From Trueperaceae bacterium (GTDB lineage Bacteria > Deinococcota > Deinococci > Deinococcales > Trueperaceae), in NCBI GenBank assembly GCA_013697735.1, contig JACCWH010000127.1:1-56741 (forward strand): DNA of 56,741 bases, in the 5' to 3' direction. The position numbers and the translations under genes are program-made. Below, one piece after another: positions 42,688 to 51,992 of the stretch (positions within the stretch are counted from its first letter, which is position 1; each line of letters opens with the position of its first letter). A model generated the notes under the pieces. That model worked only from the letters and a program-made list of their open reading frames with translations. It had not been told where the DNA came from and did not search any database.

Positions 42688-44148
42688 GTGGAGATCGCCA
42701 CCGAAAGGTTCCAGGAGCTCGCCCGCGCAGCCCTGCAGGACCCGCAGCTGCGCATCGCCATGGAGCGCGGGGGGTCGGCGCTCGTGACGAATCGACGTGC
42801 CGCCATGGCTGCGCTCCCGACCTACGAGGCGCTGCGGACGTACGCCGGCGCCGTCAAGGCGCACACGCTCGACCACCTCGACCACTACCTCGGTCGGCTC
42901 ACCGACGCGGTCGAGGCCCTGGGCGGCTCCGTCCACTTCGCCGGCGACGCCCACGAGGCGAACGCGATCGTGCAGGAGATCGCCCGCGCGGAGGGTGTGC
43001 GCACCGTCGTGAAGTCGAAGTCGATGCTCTCCGAGGAGATCGGCTTGAACGACGCCCTCGCGCGCGTGGGCGTCGAAGCGGTCGAGACAGACCTCGGCGA
43101 GTACATCCTGCAGCTCGGCGACGATGTCCCCAGCCACCTGATAGCGCCGGCGCTCCACTGGACCCGCGAGCGCGTCGCCGCCCTCTTCGCCGAACATCTC
43201 GGTACCGCCGCCGATGCCGATCCGGCCGCGCTCACCCAGGCCGCGCGCGCCGAGCTTCGGCGGACCTTCCTCCGCGCCGACATGGGCATCACCGGTGTGA
43301 ACTTCGCCGTCGCCGAGACGGGGACGATCGTGCTGGTCGAGAACGAGGGCAACATTCGGCTCTCGACGGGGGCGCCGCGCGTCCACCTCGCGATGATGGG
43401 CATCGAGAAGGTGATCCCGCGCCTCGCCGACCTGCCCACCTTCTTGACGCTGCTCGCCCGCAGCGCGACCGGTCAAAGCGCCTCGTCGTACGTCTCGCTG
43501 ATCACGGGACCGCGTCGCGCGGGGGAGCGTGACGGGCCCGAGCGGTTCCACCTGGTGATCGTCGACGCCGGGAGGAGCGCCGTGCTCGCCGATCCGAAGC
43601 TGCGCGACGCCCTCCGCTGCATCCGCTGTGGCGCCTGCCTCAACCACTGCCCCGTCTACCGAGAGGTCGGCGGGCACGCATACGGGTGGGTCTACGGCGG
43701 CCCGATCGGCGCGATCCTCGACCCGGGGCTGCTCGGGCTCGAGCGCACGCGCGACCTGCCGCAGGCCTCGAGCCTCTGCGGCGCCTGCGGCGACGTCTGC
43801 CCGGTGCGGATCCCGATCCCCGACCTGCTCGTCGAGCACCGGCGACGGGGCGTCGAGGGCGGTCTCGTCCCCGCCAGCGAGCGGGCCGCCATGGGGGCCT
43901 TCACGTTCGTAGCGACGAGGCCGAGCCTATGGGAGGCGTCGACGGTCGCGGGCCGAGCGATCTCGCAGCTCCTACGCGACGACGGTTCGTTGCGCGGTGG
44001 CTGGCTGCCGCTCCTGCGCGACTGGTTGCGTGAACGCGACTTCCCCGCACCGGCGCAGCGCGCGTTCCGCGACAGGTGGCGTGACGGCGTCGACGACGAG
44101 CCGACGGCCACGCCGATCGCTGCCGGCGAGGTCGGCTCCTCCTCGTGA
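42688..44148 (+). CDS. lutB: LutB, iron-sulfur/LUD-domain subunit of lactate utilisation complex
   Basis: 486 aa. An N-terminal LUD domain (to about residue 300, with [13 protein letters not shown] and [14 protein letters not shown]) is followed by two 4Fe-4S motifs ([15 protein letters not shown] and [14 protein letters not shown]) and a C-terminal helical region. GTG 42688 begins at the base after the lutA TGA. Its end overlaps lutC by four bases, so stoichiometric coupled translation is expected. Confidence 0.95.
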   Translation: MEIATERFQELARAALQDPQLRIAMERGGSALVTNRRAAMAALPTYEALRTYAGAVKAHTLDHLDHYLGRLTDAVEALGGSVHFAGDAHEANAIVQEIARAEGVRTVVKSKSMLSEEIGLNDALARVGVEAVETDLGEYILQLGDDVPSHLIAPALHWTRERVAALFAEHLGTAADADPAALTQAARAELRRTFLRADMGITGVNFAVAETGTIVLVENEGNIRLSTGAPRVHLAMMGIEKVIPRLADLPTFLTLLARSATGQSASSYVSLITGPRRAGERDGPERFHLVIVDAGRSAVLADPKLRDALRCIRCGACLNHCPVYREVGGHAYGWVYGGPIGAILDPGLLGLERTRDLPQASSLCGACGDVCPVRIPIPDLLVEHRRRGVEGGLVPASERAAMGAFTFVATRPSLWEASTVAGRAISQLLRDDGSLRGGWLPLLRDWLRERDFPAPAQRAFRDRWRDGVDDEPTATPIAAGEVGSSS

Positions 44149-44807
44149 CACGGGACGACTTCCTGGCGCGCATCGCAGGGGCGCTCGGCCGCTCGGGCAG
44201 CGACGTCGTCGCCCCCCCTCCCGAGCCTCCCTCCGCCGCGGTCGTCAGTCCCTCGACCGCCGAGCTCGACGACGAGGGGTCGCTCGTGCTCCGGTTCGTG
44301 GAGCGCGCGTCGGCGGTCGGTGCGATCGTGCGGCGCGTCCGGGGGGAGTCGGAGGCGCTGGCGTGCGCGGCCGCCGTGGTGCGCGAGTACGGCCTCAGCG
44401 CCTGCGCGGCCGACGACGATCGTGCTCGTTCGATCCTCGAGCTGTCGCAGGTGGCCGCCGCTCCGCCCGCCGAGGCCGACGTCGGCGTGAGCACCGCGTG
44501 GCGCGCCGTGGCCGAGACGGGAACGGTGGTGGTGCGCGCCGAGGAGGGGAGGCTCGTGGGAGTGCTGCCGAGCGTGCACGTGGTGGTGTTGCGGGAGCGC
44601 GACGTCCGGCGCGGCCTCGTCGAGCTCTATCGCGACCTCGCGACCCCCGCACTGGACGCGCTTCCGTCGAGCCTCGTGCAGATCACGGGACCGAGCCGCA
44701 CGGCCGACATCGAGATGACGCTCACGACGGGCGTGCACGGTCCGGGCACCGTGGTCGTGGTGCTCGTGGCCACCGCCGGCCCCCGTAACGAACGCAGCCC
44801 GGAGTGA
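44145..44807 (+). CDS. lutC: LutC, LUD-domain subunit of lactate utilisation complex
   Basis: 220 aa. LUD fold with [14 protein letters not shown] and the closing [22 protein letters not shown] motif, both shared with LutB/LutC. GTG 44145 forms a GTGA overlap with lutB. The N-terminal 45 residues are low-complexity. The operon ends in a bidirectional hairpin shared with the convergent tRNA-Pro. Confidence 0.92.
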   Translation: MTRDDFLARIAGALGRSGSDVVAPPPEPPSAAVVSPSTAELDDEGSLVLRFVERASAVGAIVRRVRGESEALACAAAVVREYGLSACAADDDRARSILELSQVAAAPPAEADVGVSTAWRAVAETGTVVVRAEEGRLVGVLPSVHVVVLRERDVRRGLVELYRDLATPALDALPSSLVQITGPSRTADIEMTLTTGVHGPGTVVVVLVATAGPRNERSPE

Positions 44808-44820
44808 GCCTCCGGGCTGC
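44794..44820. terminator. Bidirectional hairpin between lutC and tRNA-Pro
   Basis: Perfect 11-bp stem GCAGCCCGGAG (44794-44804) with CTCCGGGCTGC (44810-44820) and loop TGAGC. It overlaps the lutC stop codon and ends four bases from the CCA end of the convergent tRNA-Pro. No U-tract on either side, like the other terminator candidates in this genome except that at 34254. Confidence 0.6.
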
Positions 44821-44822
44821 CG

Positions 44823-44901
<79 letters not shown>

Positions 44902-45006
44902 ACGCGAAGAGTGACTATAGCGCGATGCAGTGCGCGGCGGCAAGCGACACGCCGCACTCCCCCCGCCGCAGCGCCGGGCGTCGTCGGACCGTGCGCTGCG
45001 TGCGCC

Positions 45007-45507
45007 TCACGCCGCATCGATCTCGCCGAGCACCTGCTCGACCGCGTGGCGCGCCGCATCGCTCGGGAAGCCGCGCCGCGCGAGCAGCGCGAAGGCGCGA
45101 GCACGCGCCGCCGCCGCGCGCTCGGCGTTGTCGAGCGCGGCGTCGCGGAACCTCCACGCCTGCTTGCGAATGAGCTCGGCAGCGGCGCGCCCCTGTGCCT
45201 CGTCGGTCGCGTCGGCGAGCGCATCGTCGACGACGTCCTCCGCGACGCCCTTGCGCCGGAGCTCGCGTGCGAGGCCGAGGCGACCCCGGCCCGCCGTGCG
45301 TGAGCGGACGTACGCTCGGGCGAAGGCGCGGTCGTTCAGCAAGTCGAGTTCCTGCAATCGCGCCACCACCCGATCGGCGTCCGCCTCGGGGAGGGAACGG
45401 CGTTCGAGTCGCACGCGCATCTCGGCAGCCGTGCACGAGCGGCGCCCGAGGAGGAGCAGCGCGTAGTCCCAGGCGCGTTCGGGATCGAGCGGGGTAGGGG
45501 CGCGCAT
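45007..45507 (-). CDS. recX: Regulatory protein RecX
   Basis: 166-aa modulator of RecA filaments. Three RecX three-helix repeats: AWDYALLLLGRRSCTAAEMRVRLERR, then LQELDLLNDRAFARAYVRSR and RGRLGLARELRRKGV, and the C-terminal ARAFALLARRGFPSDAARHAVEQ. ATG 45507 begins MRAPTPLDPERAW. It lies 20 bp downstream of the LolC/E-like permease on the same strand, so probably cotranscribed. recA is not in the window. Confidence 0.9.
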   Translation of the reverse strand: MRAPTPLDPERAWDYALLLLGRRSCTAAEMRVRLERRSLPEADADRVVARLQELDLLNDRAFARAYVRSRTAGRGRLGLARELRRKGVAEDVVDDALADATDEAQGRAAAELIRKQAWRFRDAALDNAERAAAARARAFALLARRGFPSDAARHAVEQVLGEIDAA

Positions 45508-45527
45508 GGCGCGGATCAGGGGGCGGC

Positions 45528-46709
45528 TCAACGAAGCACCTCCACCGGTCGGAGCGCAGCGGCTCGGCGCGCCGGCAGCAGTGACGCGAGCACGCTCGTC
45601 ACGAGCGACACCCCGCACACCCAGATGACGTCGAACGCCTGCACCTCGACGGGGAGCGACGTGATGAAGTAGAGGTCGCCGGGGAGCGGGAACGGCTGGA
45701 GCCGGAAGTACGTCGCCACGCCCAGACCGGCGAGGGCGCCGAGCGCGGTCCCGGTCGCGCCGAGCGCGAAGCCTTCGAGCGTGAAGACCGCCAGCACCTG
45801 TCGGGCGCTTGCGCCCAGTGCGCGCAGGATCGCGATCTCCTGTGTCTTCTCCGCCACCGTGAGCACCAGCACGTTGGCGATTCCCATTGCCGCGACCAGC
45901 ACGATCAGGAAGACGACCACCGAGATCACCGCCTTCTGGAGATCGAGCTGCGCGATGAGGCCGGCGAACATCCGCTCCCACGAGAACGGGAGCAAGCCGA
46001 CGAGGAGCCCGAGGCGCTCCCCGACCGCGCTCGCCTCTTCGGGCCGGTGCACGCGTACGTGGTAGCCGGTGATGCGGTCGCCGGCGTCGAGGTAGCCCTG
46101 GAGCACCCCGATCGAGGTGTAGGCGGTGACGCTATCGATGAGTTCGTTGCCGACTCGGAAGGTGCCGGCCACGTCGAGCGTGAGCGTGCGGCCGCCGATC
46201 TCGCGGAGCACGACGGTGTCGCCCGTCCAGACCCCGAGCTGAGCTGCGAGCGAGGCACCGAGCACGATCCCGCCCTCCTGTTCGAGGGCGTCGCGCGCCA
46301 GCGTGATCTGCGGGAGGTCGAGCACGGACGGGTGGCGATCGAGGTCGACGCCGACGATCTGAGCGTAGCCTTGCCGGGCGCTGACCCCCAGCGAGGCGCT
46401 CGCCCGCCGGGCGATGAGCGCCTGCCCCGAGAGGAACGGTGCCACGGCCTCGACCCCATCGAGCGCTGCGATCCGCGCGATGGTGGCGTCGTCGCGCGGC
46501 AGCGTCTCGCCCGCCACGAAACTCTGCAGCGTCACGTGTGGCGTCGCGCGCAACGTGGAGCGGACGAGCTCGTCGACGAAGCCGTTGGTGAGGGAGAGTG
46601 CGACGATCAAGACCATCACGCCCACGGCGACGCCGGCGACCGTGATGGCACTCTGCAACGCGCGGCTACGGACGTGCCGAAGCGCCAGGAAGACGACGAA
46701 GGACCGCAC
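45528..46709 (-). CDS. LolC/E-like ABC transporter permease (MacB/FtsX fold)
   Basis: 393 aa. N-terminal helix (LRHVRSRALQSAITVAGVAVGVMVLIVALS), a large extracytoplasmic MacB-type domain (residues about 45-255), then three helices with the FtsX signature (VLVLTVAEKTQEIAILRALGASARQVLAVF). It acts with a LolD/MacB-like ATPase, absent from the window, in lipoprotein release or mechanotransmission. GTG 46709 is preferred because TAGACT lies five bases upstream. Confidence 0.88.
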   Translation of the reverse strand: MRSFVVFLALRHVRSRALQSAITVAGVAVGVMVLIVALSLTNGFVDELVRSTLRATPHVTLQSFVAGETLPRDDATIARIAALDGVEAVAPFLSGQALIARRASASLGVSARQGYAQIVGVDLDRHPSVLDLPQITLARDALEQEGGIVLGASLAAQLGVWTGDTVVLREIGGRTLTLDVAGTFRVGNELIDSVTAYTSIGVLQGYLDAGDRITGYHVRVHRPEEASAVGERLGLLVGLLPFSWERMFAGLIAQLDLQKAVISVVVFLIVLVAAMGIANVLVLTVAEKTQEIAILRALGASARQVLAVFTLEGFALGATGTALGALAGLGVATYFRLQPFPLPGDLYFITSLPVEVQAFDVIWVCGVSLVTSVLASLLPARRAAALRPVEVLR

Positions 46710-46714
46710 GCAGC

Positions 46715-46720
46715 AGTCTA
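46715..46720 (-). promoter_or_regulatory. -10 element TAGACT of the LolC/E-like gene (leaderless)
   Basis: TAGACT, GCTGC, GTG 46709. Shows that GTG as well as ATG starts use the N5 leaderless arrangement. Confidence 0.6.
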
Positions 46721-46782
46721 CCGCGCCCCCGCTCGGCGCCCGGAAGGACCCCATACGGTGCCGAGGTGCGGGAGAGGGATGC

Positions 46783-47430
46783 CTAGCGTGCGGCGAGCCA
46801 GCTCGGGTCGACCCGGAAGCCCTCGACGACCTCGTCGTCTTGCACGGACCCGTCGCGGCCGATGCGTACGACCTCGACCTGCATCGATCGCACCCCCCAG
46901 TTCACCGCACTCGCGTAGTCCTGGAACCAGACGTCGATCTGATTGCGCTTGCGCGGGTGCATGGTGTCTTCGACGATGAAGACGTCCGTTCCGTCGAGCA
47001 GCGATTGGAACGCGCCCGCACCGCGGCCGTTGTGGAGGTTGCCGAGATCGCGAAGCCGCACGAGCGAGCCGTAGGGAAGTTTTTCATCGAGGAGATCCCG
47101 GCTGACCGCTAGGATGCCCCATCGAGTCTGCGCCCCGGTGGCGGTGATGAACGGCTGCGAGTTCGTCTGGCTCTCGAGGGAGTTGTACGCGGTCGCTCGA
47201 ACCGTGAGCGCGGCGCTCGGGCTCGGTCCGAGACTCGGACCCAGCACGGAACGGTTCGGGCCGAGTACGGGACGCACGTGACCCTCGACGGACCTCGGCA
47301 CGTCGAGCAGTTCGACGGCGGGCACGAACGTGAGGTCGACGGCAGTCTCGCGCGGAGCGCCGAACGCAGTGATCAGCGCAAGGACGACCAGCCCTGGAGC
47401 CAGCGCCATCGCACTGAGGTGGAGCGCCAT
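46783..47430 (-). CDS. Exported 3D-domain protein (double-psi beta-barrel, peptidoglycan-related)
   Basis: 215 aa. Signal peptide at residues 1-24 (LAPGVVVLALITAFGA region). A 3D/RlpA-like barrel occupies about residues 75-185: VRATAYNS, GILAVSRDLL, YGSLVRLRDLG and FIVEDTMHPRKRNQIDVWF hold the three conserved acidic positions. 3D domains resemble MltA lytic transglycosylases. ATG 47430 follows AGGAGG by six bases. The upstream repeat-like VLGPNRSVLGPSLGPS linker is low-complexity. Single gene by orientation and spacing. Confidence 0.82.
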   Translation of the reverse strand: MALHLSAMALAPGLVVLALITAFGAPRETAVDLTFVPAVELLDVPRSVEGHVRPVLGPNRSVLGPSLGPSPSAALTVRATAYNSLESQTNSQPFITATGAQTRWGILAVSRDLLDEKLPYGSLVRLRDLGNLHNGRGAGAFQSLLDGTDVFIVEDTMHPRKRNQIDVWFQDYASAVNWGVRSMQVEVVRIGRDGSVQDDEVVEGFRVDPSWLAAR

Positions 47431-47564
47431 GGCGCACCTCCTAGCCGCGCAACCATAGCAGACCGATCATGAGAGCAGGGTGCGTCGTGCACCCGTCACG
47501 ACACAAGCACACTTCTACGACGTGTAGCACGCGCTCGACGCCCTTCACGTCGGCGCGTGCATGC

Positions 47565-47570
47565 TATCGT
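47565..47570 (+). promoter_or_regulatory. -10 element TATCGT upstream of tgt
   Basis: TATCGT, seven bases, GTG 47578. Near-leaderless; it supports choosing the GTG at 47578 over an in-frame ATG at 47560 or GTG at 47557. Confidence 0.5.
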
Positions 47571-47577
47571 CTCGCCC

Positions 47578-48897
47578 GTGGACACTCCGTCGACTCCCCC
47601 CGCGGGCGCGCTCCGTGCGCGCGGGTTCGCGTTCGAGGAGATCGCTCGCGACGGCGCGGCGAGACGCGGTCGTCTGGAGACGCCGCACGGCACCATCGAG
47701 ACGCCCGCCTTCGTCGGTGTCGGTACGCAGGCCACGGTCAAGGGAATCGATCCCGACGCCGTGGCGCGCACGGGAACGCAGGTGCTCTTCGCGAATACGT
47801 ACCACCTCTACCTGCGGCCGGGAGCCGATCTCGTCGAGGCGCACGGTGGACTCCATCGCTTCATGGGCTGGTCGGGTCCCCTCTTCACCGACTCCGGGGG
47901 GTTCCAGGTCTTCTCGCTCGGCGCCTCCATCGACCACCGCGTCGGCAAGGTCGCCAACATCTTCCCGGAGGAGGGGAGCGAGAGCGCCGTCGGGGGAGGG
48001 CCGCCCGGAAGCGTCTCACTCCGACGGCTCCGCAATCGGACTTCGATGGTTCGTGTCGACGAGCACGGCGTTCGCTTCACCTCGCACATCGACGGGAGCC
48101 GGCACGTGTTCACGCCGGAGAGCAGCATCGCCGTGCAGCGCGCGCTCGGCGCCGACGTGGTGCTGGCGTTCGACGAGTGCACCAGCCCGCTGCACGACGA
48201 GGACTACACGCGTGAGAGCGCGGAGCGTACCCACCGCTGGGCGGCACGCTGCCTCGCCGCGTTCGAAGCCGGGGGGCCGCGCCACGCGCACGACCAGGCG
48301 CTCTTCGGCGTCGTGCAGGGGGGCGCATTCGAGGAGCCGCGCCGGCGAAGCGCGGACGTGATCGCCGCTCTGCCGTTCTCCGGTGTCGCCATCGGTGGCA
48401 ATCTCGGCCGCAGCCACGCCGACATGTACCGGGTGCTCGACTGGACCGTTCCCGCCCTCCCCGAGTCGCTGCCGCGGCACCTGCTCGGGATCGGCGACGT
48501 CCCCTCGATCCTCGCCGCAGTCGCACGCGGGGTGGATACCTTCGACTGCGTCACCCCGACGCGCAATGCACGCAATGGCATGGCGTTGGTGCGACTCGAC
48601 GACGACGGCGTGCTCCAGCCGCGGGGGCGGATCAACCTGCAGAATGCGAGCCACGCACGCGCTGAACGCCCCATCGAGGCGACGTGCGATTGCGCGACCT
48701 GCGCCCGTTTCTCCCGTGCCTACCTCCGACACCTGTTCAAGGCGAACGAGTCGCTGGGGCCGCAACTCGTCACCATCCACAATCTGCGATTCATGGCGAG
48801 GCTGATGCGCGAGATCCGCGACGCGATCGAGGCCGGCCTCTTCGACGCCGTCGTCCGACGGTGGCTCGGTGACGGCGTCAGAGCGAGAGTTCGATGA
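47578..48897 (+). CDS. tgt: tRNA-guanine transglycosylase with an insertion
   Basis: Exchanges G34 for preQ1 in tRNAs with GUN anticodons (queuosine pathway). Catalytic DSGGFQVFSL (Asp nucleophile pair with the later DECTSPLHDEDY region), GGNLGRSH-like substrate loop and the zinc set CDCATCxRFSRAYLRHLFKANE are present. At 439 aa it is about 60 residues longer than usual. Most of the excess lies between FSLG and HIDGS (IDHRVGKVANIFPEEGSES through RRLRNRTSMVRVDE). tRNA-Asn(GTT), one of its substrates, is in the same window. The 3' end overlaps the convergent gene by 20 bp. Confidence 0.93.
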   Translation: MDTPSTPPAGALRARGFAFEEIARDGAARRGRLETPHGTIETPAFVGVGTQATVKGIDPDAVARTGTQVLFANTYHLYLRPGADLVEAHGGLHRFMGWSGPLFTDSGGFQVFSLGASIDHRVGKVANIFPEEGSESAVGGGPPGSVSLRRLRNRTSMVRVDEHGVRFTSHIDGSRHVFTPESSIAVQRALGADVVLAFDECTSPLHDEDYTRESAERTHRWAARCLAAFEAGGPRHAHDQALFGVVQGGAFEEPRRRSADVIAALPFSGVAIGGNLGRSHADMYRVLDWTVPALPESLPRHLLGIGDVPSILAAVARGVDTFDCVTPTRNARNGMALVRLDDDGVLQPRGRINLQNASHARAERPIEATCDCATCARFSRAYLRHLFKANESLGPQLVTIHNLRFMARLMREIRDAIEAGLFDAVVRRWLGDGVRARVR

Positions 48898-49456
48898 GCT
48901 CGATGATCGTCCCGTCTTGCGTGACGAAGCGGACGATGCCGACGCCGGGGACGAAGAAGATGTCGATCGTGGTCGCGGCGCCGCTGCTGGTGAGCGTCCG
49001 TTGACGGATCTGGAGCGCGTTGAAGCGTCCCGCCGGCGTCTGTACGCCGCGTAGTCCGAGCACCTCGGCGGCGAGCGTGATACTGATGTCGCCGAGTTGC
49101 GTCGTCGACTGCCAGGAGTCGCCCACGGCCAGCGCCTCGGCGGCATAGACGATGAGTGGCGGGTCGAAGCGCACGAGTTGCCCGCCCGACGCCGTGCCGA
49201 GCGTACGGACGCCGTCCGCGTCGTAGACGAGGTAGTCCTCCGAGACCGGCAGGCCGTTCAGGTAGTGCGTCAGGACCATGACGGTCGTGCCGCCGAAGTC
49301 GCGTGGCCCCGACATCACCTGTGTCTCGCCCGACGAATAGGTCCAGCTGAACCCGTCGCCGCTCGGGTAGTAGTCGCGGGCTTGCGCGAGCGTCGCGACA
49401 CTGGTGAGTAGCAGCAGCGCGAGGGCCAGCAGGGGTGAGCGTATGGAGGCACTCAC
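48878..49456 (-). CDS. Exported protein, DUF3108-like
   Basis: 192 aa. Signal peptide at residues 1-26 (SPLLALALLLLTSVATLAQA), then a beta-rich domain beginning DYYPSGDGFSWTYSSGETQVM. The ending is GIVRFVTQDGTIIELIEL, reminiscent of DUF3108-type outer-membrane or periplasmic proteins. No catalytic motif is evident. GTG 49456 overlaps the proC stop (GTGA), so it is cotranslated with proC although no shared pathway is obvious. Confidence 0.7.
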   Translation of the reverse strand: MSASIRSPLLALALLLLTSVATLAQARDYYPSGDGFSWTYSSGETQVMSGPRDFGGTTVMVLTHYLNGLPVSEDYLVYDADGVRTLGTASGGQLVRFDPPLIVYAAEALAVGDSWQSTTQLGDISITLAAEVLGLRGVQTPAGRFNALQIRQRTLTSSGAATTIDIFFVPGVGIVRFVTQDGTIIELIELSL

Positions 49457-50247
49457 CGGCGCGCTCCGTTGGCGCTGGCGAGCTCCGTCGCGCGCTCGCT
49501 CGCCGCCTCGATCGCGTCGATGAGCGCGAATCGCAGCCGGTGCCGCTCGAGCGCGCGGAGGCCGGCGATTGCGGTCCCGCCGGCCGACGCCACCTCGTCC
49601 TTCAGGTCTGCCGGTGCCTGCTCTTCGAGCAAGCGTGCGGTGGCGAGCAGCACCTGCCGCGCCAGATCTCGCGCCACGTCGCGGCCGAATCCGACGCGGA
49701 CGCCGCCGTCCGCGAGCGATTCCGCGACCACGGCCGCGAACGCCGGACCCGAGCCAGACAGGCCGGTGAAGGCATCGAAGAGTCGCTCCGGGAGGTCGTA
49801 GACCGTGCCGACGGCTGCGAAGAGCGAACGCGCGAAGGCGCGATCGTCGTCCGTCGCCTCGGGGTTCCAGGTCAACGCCGTGGCGCTCGCGCCGACACGT
49901 GCCCCGAGGTTCGGCATCGCCCGCACCACGCGTCCGCTGCCGAGGCGCGCACTCATGGTCTCGACGGTGACGCCGGCCATGAGCGAGATGTAGGAGCCGT
50001 CACGCTGCGCGATGAGCGGTGCGACTCGTTCGAAGGACTGCGGCTTGACCGCGATCAGTACCCGCTCGGCGGCGTGGACGCCGGCATCGTCGAGCGCGGC
50101 GACGCCGAAGCGTCGGGCCGAGGACTCGCGTCGCTCCGCTTCGGGGTGGTAGACACCGAGATCACCGCTCTCCAAGACACCGGCGCGCAGCGCCCCTGCG
50201 AGCACGGCGCCGCCCATGCGGCCGGCGCCGACCACGGCGAGCTTCAT
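49453..50247 (-). CDS. proC: Pyrroline-5-carboxylate reductase
   Basis: NAD(P)H-dependent last step of proline synthesis; 264 aa. Rossmann motif VVGAGRMGGAVLAG (residues 5-18), AVKPQSF, VRAMPNLGARVG and the C-terminal signature TGLSGSGPAFAAVVAESLADGGVRVG are intact. The start codon is ATG 50247. Bases 50248-50340 separate it from the epimerase gene on the same strand and hold no clear promoter. Confidence 0.95.
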   Translation of the reverse strand: MKLAVVGAGRMGGAVLAGALRAGVLESGDLGVYHPEAERRESSARRFGVAALDDAGVHAAERVLIAVKPQSFERVAPLIAQRDGSYISLMAGVTVETMSARLGSGRVVRAMPNLGARVGASATALTWNPEATDDDRAFARSLFAAVGTVYDLPERLFDAFTGLSGSGPAFAAVVAESLADGGVRVGFGRDVARDLARQVLLATARLLEEQAPADLKDEVASAGGTAIAGLRALERHRLRFALIDAIEAASERATELASANGARR

Positions 50248-50340
50248 CGCGCGGACCGTCGGCTGGCGCGCTTCGCTTCGAGGAACGCTCCGAGTCGCAT
50301 CGCGCCATGCTACCCCCTCGCCACCTCGTGCAGCCGACCC

Positions 50341-50769
50341 TCACGGATGCTCGACGAGTTCGACGAGCGTGCCGAGCGTCGAGGACGGGTGCACGAATGC
50401 GACGCGCGTGCCCGCTCGCCCCGGGCGCGGCGTCGCGTCGACGAGCCGGACGCCGGCCTCGACGAGTCGAGCGATCTCGAACTCGACGTCGTCGACCCGG
50501 AGCGCGACATGGTGGAGACCGGGGCCGCGACGCTCGAGGAACCTGATGATCGGCGAGGACGGTGACGCGGGAGCCACGAGCTCCAGCAGCGATGCACCGG
50601 CACGGAGCGTGCGCACGCGGACGCCCTGGTCGGGCACCTCTTCGTCGGCGCCGAGGGGCGTGAACCCGAGCGTGAGCCACACGCCGGCGTCGTCGAGATC
50701 GCGCACGGCGATCGCCACGTGATCGAGTTCGTACCCGACGAATGCCGGGGGGAGAGGGGGCCGCGGCAC
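50341..50769 (-). CDS. mce: Methylmalonyl-CoA epimerase
   Basis: 142-aa vicinal-oxygen-chelate enzyme that interconverts (R)- and (S)-methylmalonyl-CoA. Metal ligands are in LDHVAIAV (H17), LLELV, GLHHVALRV and the C-terminal GTLVELVEH. It serves the B12-dependent methylmalonyl-CoA mutase in propionate metabolism, which implies such a mutase elsewhere in the genome. Same strand as asparaginase upstream (58-bp gap) and proC downstream. Confidence 0.9.
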   Translation of the reverse strand: MPRPPLPPAFVGYELDHVAIAVRDLDDAGVWLTLGFTPLGADEEVPDQGVRVRTLRAGASLLELVAPASPSSPIIRFLERRGPGLHHVALRVDDVEFEIARLVEAGVRLVDATPRPGRAGTRVAFVHPSSTLGTLVELVEHP

Positions 50770-50826
50770 GGCGACACGATACCGTCCGCTGCGCTCGCCA
50801 CGAGCGCCGCGGCGCCCACGGGCCCC

Positions 50827-51843
50827 TCAGGCGCTCCGTTCGCCGGCGCGATCGGCGAGCATCCCGCGCGACACGACGTCGCGACCGCCCCCGCCGGAGG
50901 CGAGCACGTAGAGCTTCGTCAGCGCCGCTTCCGCCGTCATGTCGCCGCCCGAGACGACGCCGGCCTCCTCGAGCGTCTTGCCGGCGGCGTAGGCGTCCAT
51001 GCGGACCTCGCCGCGGAGGCATTGGGTCACGTTGACGATCGTGACGCCGCGTTCGGTCGCTTCGGTGAGCGCGGCCAGCACGTCGCGATCCGTGGGCGCA
51101 TTCCCGCTGCCGTAGGTCTCGAGCACCATGCCGCGGACCGGATCGCCGAGCACCTGGCGGAGGATCCGGCCCGTGATGCCTGGAAAGAGCCGAAGCGCCA
51201 CCACGCTCACGTCCTGCAGGCGGAGGCTGCGCACGGGCCCCGGCTCGGGTACCCGTAGGAGCTCCCGGCGCCAGGCGACGTCCACGCCGACGTCGGCGAG
51301 GGGTGGCAGGTTGGGTGACGCGAAGGCGTCGAAGCCACCGGCGGAAATCTTCGTCGATCGGTTGCCGCGCAGGACCGCGCCGCCGAGGTAGACCACCACC
51401 TCGGCGAGGAAGGGCGTGGTGGCGAGCAGGAGCGAGGTGATGAGGTTCTCGCGGGCGTCGGAGCGGACTTCGGCGAGCGGGATCTGCGAACCCGTCAGCA
51501 CCACCGGCCGATCGAGGCCCTCGAGCATGAAGGAGAGTGCCGACGCGGTGTAGGCCATCGTGTCGGTGCCGTGCAGTACCACCACGCCGTCGACCTCGCC
51601 CGAGCGCGCCACGATCACGTCGGCGATGCGCTGCCAGTCGTGCGGACGCATGTTCGAAGAGTCGAGGAGCGGTTCCTCCTCGAGCAGCTCGATCGACGGG
51701 AGGGTCGGATCGTCGAGTTCGACGAGGTGCTCGAGTCCGACGGCGAGCGCCCCCGGCACGGGTGCGTACGTGCCGTCCGGGCCTCGGCGCATGCCGAGCG
51801 TCCCTCCGGTATGGACGAGGAGTACGCGCCCACGCGATGCCAT
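50827..51843 (-). CDS. ansA: Type I L-asparaginase
   Basis: Cytoplasmic asparagine deamidase, 338 aa. First nucleophile motif VHTGGTLGM (T15 in TGGT) and second motif LHGTDTMAY are intact, as are the GxVxRGNRSTK allosteric/oligomer loop and VTQCLRG. No signal peptide. Its ATG 51843 is followed upstream by a block of 15-bp repeats. Confidence 0.92.
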   Translation of the reverse strand: MASRGRVLLVHTGGTLGMRRGPDGTYAPVPGALAVGLEHLVELDDPTLPSIELLEEEPLLDSSNMRPHDWQRIADVIVARSGEVDGVVVLHGTDTMAYTASALSFMLEGLDRPVVLTGSQIPLAEVRSDARENLITSLLLATTPFLAEVVVYLGGAVLRGNRSTKISAGGFDAFASPNLPPLADVGVDVAWRRELLRVPEPGPVRSLRLQDVSVVALRLFPGITGRILRQVLGDPVRGMVLETYGSGNAPTDRDVLAALTEATERGVTIVNVTQCLRGEVRMDAYAAGKTLEEAGVVSGGDMTAEAALTKLYVLASGGGGRDVVSRGMLADRAGERSA

Positions 51844-51870
51844 GTGCGGCAGGCTATCAGGGTCACGCTC

Positions 51871-51930
51871 GCCGAGGTGGCAGGCGACGAGGTGGCAGGC
51901 GCCGAGGTGGCAGGCGCCGAGGTCGTTGGC
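51871..51930. repeat. Four tandem 15-bp repeats in the asparaginase upstream region
   Basis: Units GCCGAGGTGGCAGGC, GACGAGGTGGCAGGC, GCCGAGGTGGCAGGC and GCCGAGGTCGTTGGC run end to end in the 150-bp gap between the divergent asparaginase and PH-domain genes. In one plus-strand frame they would read (A/D)EVAG repeats, but that frame has no clear start, so I regard them as non-coding. They lie between the two divergent promoters. Confidence 0.85.
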
Positions 51931-51980
51931 GCCGGGTCGCTCGCGTCCGGACCGTACCGGGGGCCGTCGGCAGCCCGTGG

Positions 51981-51986
51981 TACTTT
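51981..51986 (+). promoter_or_regulatory. -10 element TACTTT (leaderless)
   Basis: TACTTT, CCTCGC, GTG 51993: a six-base spacing. It sits about 50 bp after the 15-bp repeats. Confidence 0.5.
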
Positions 51987-51992
51987 CCTCGC

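Noticed and set aside
47215-47245. GGTCCGAGACTCGGACC palindrome as a regulatory site.
   Set aside because: It lies within the coding region of the 3D-domain protein and encodes the repeated LGPSLGPS linker; no promoter is near.
51537-51992. Long plus-strand open frame across the asparaginase gene and the 15-bp repeats leading into the PH-domain gene.
   Set aside because: Low-complexity Arg/Gly translation antisense to asparaginase; the TACTTT-N6-GTG at 51993 defines a more sensible start.
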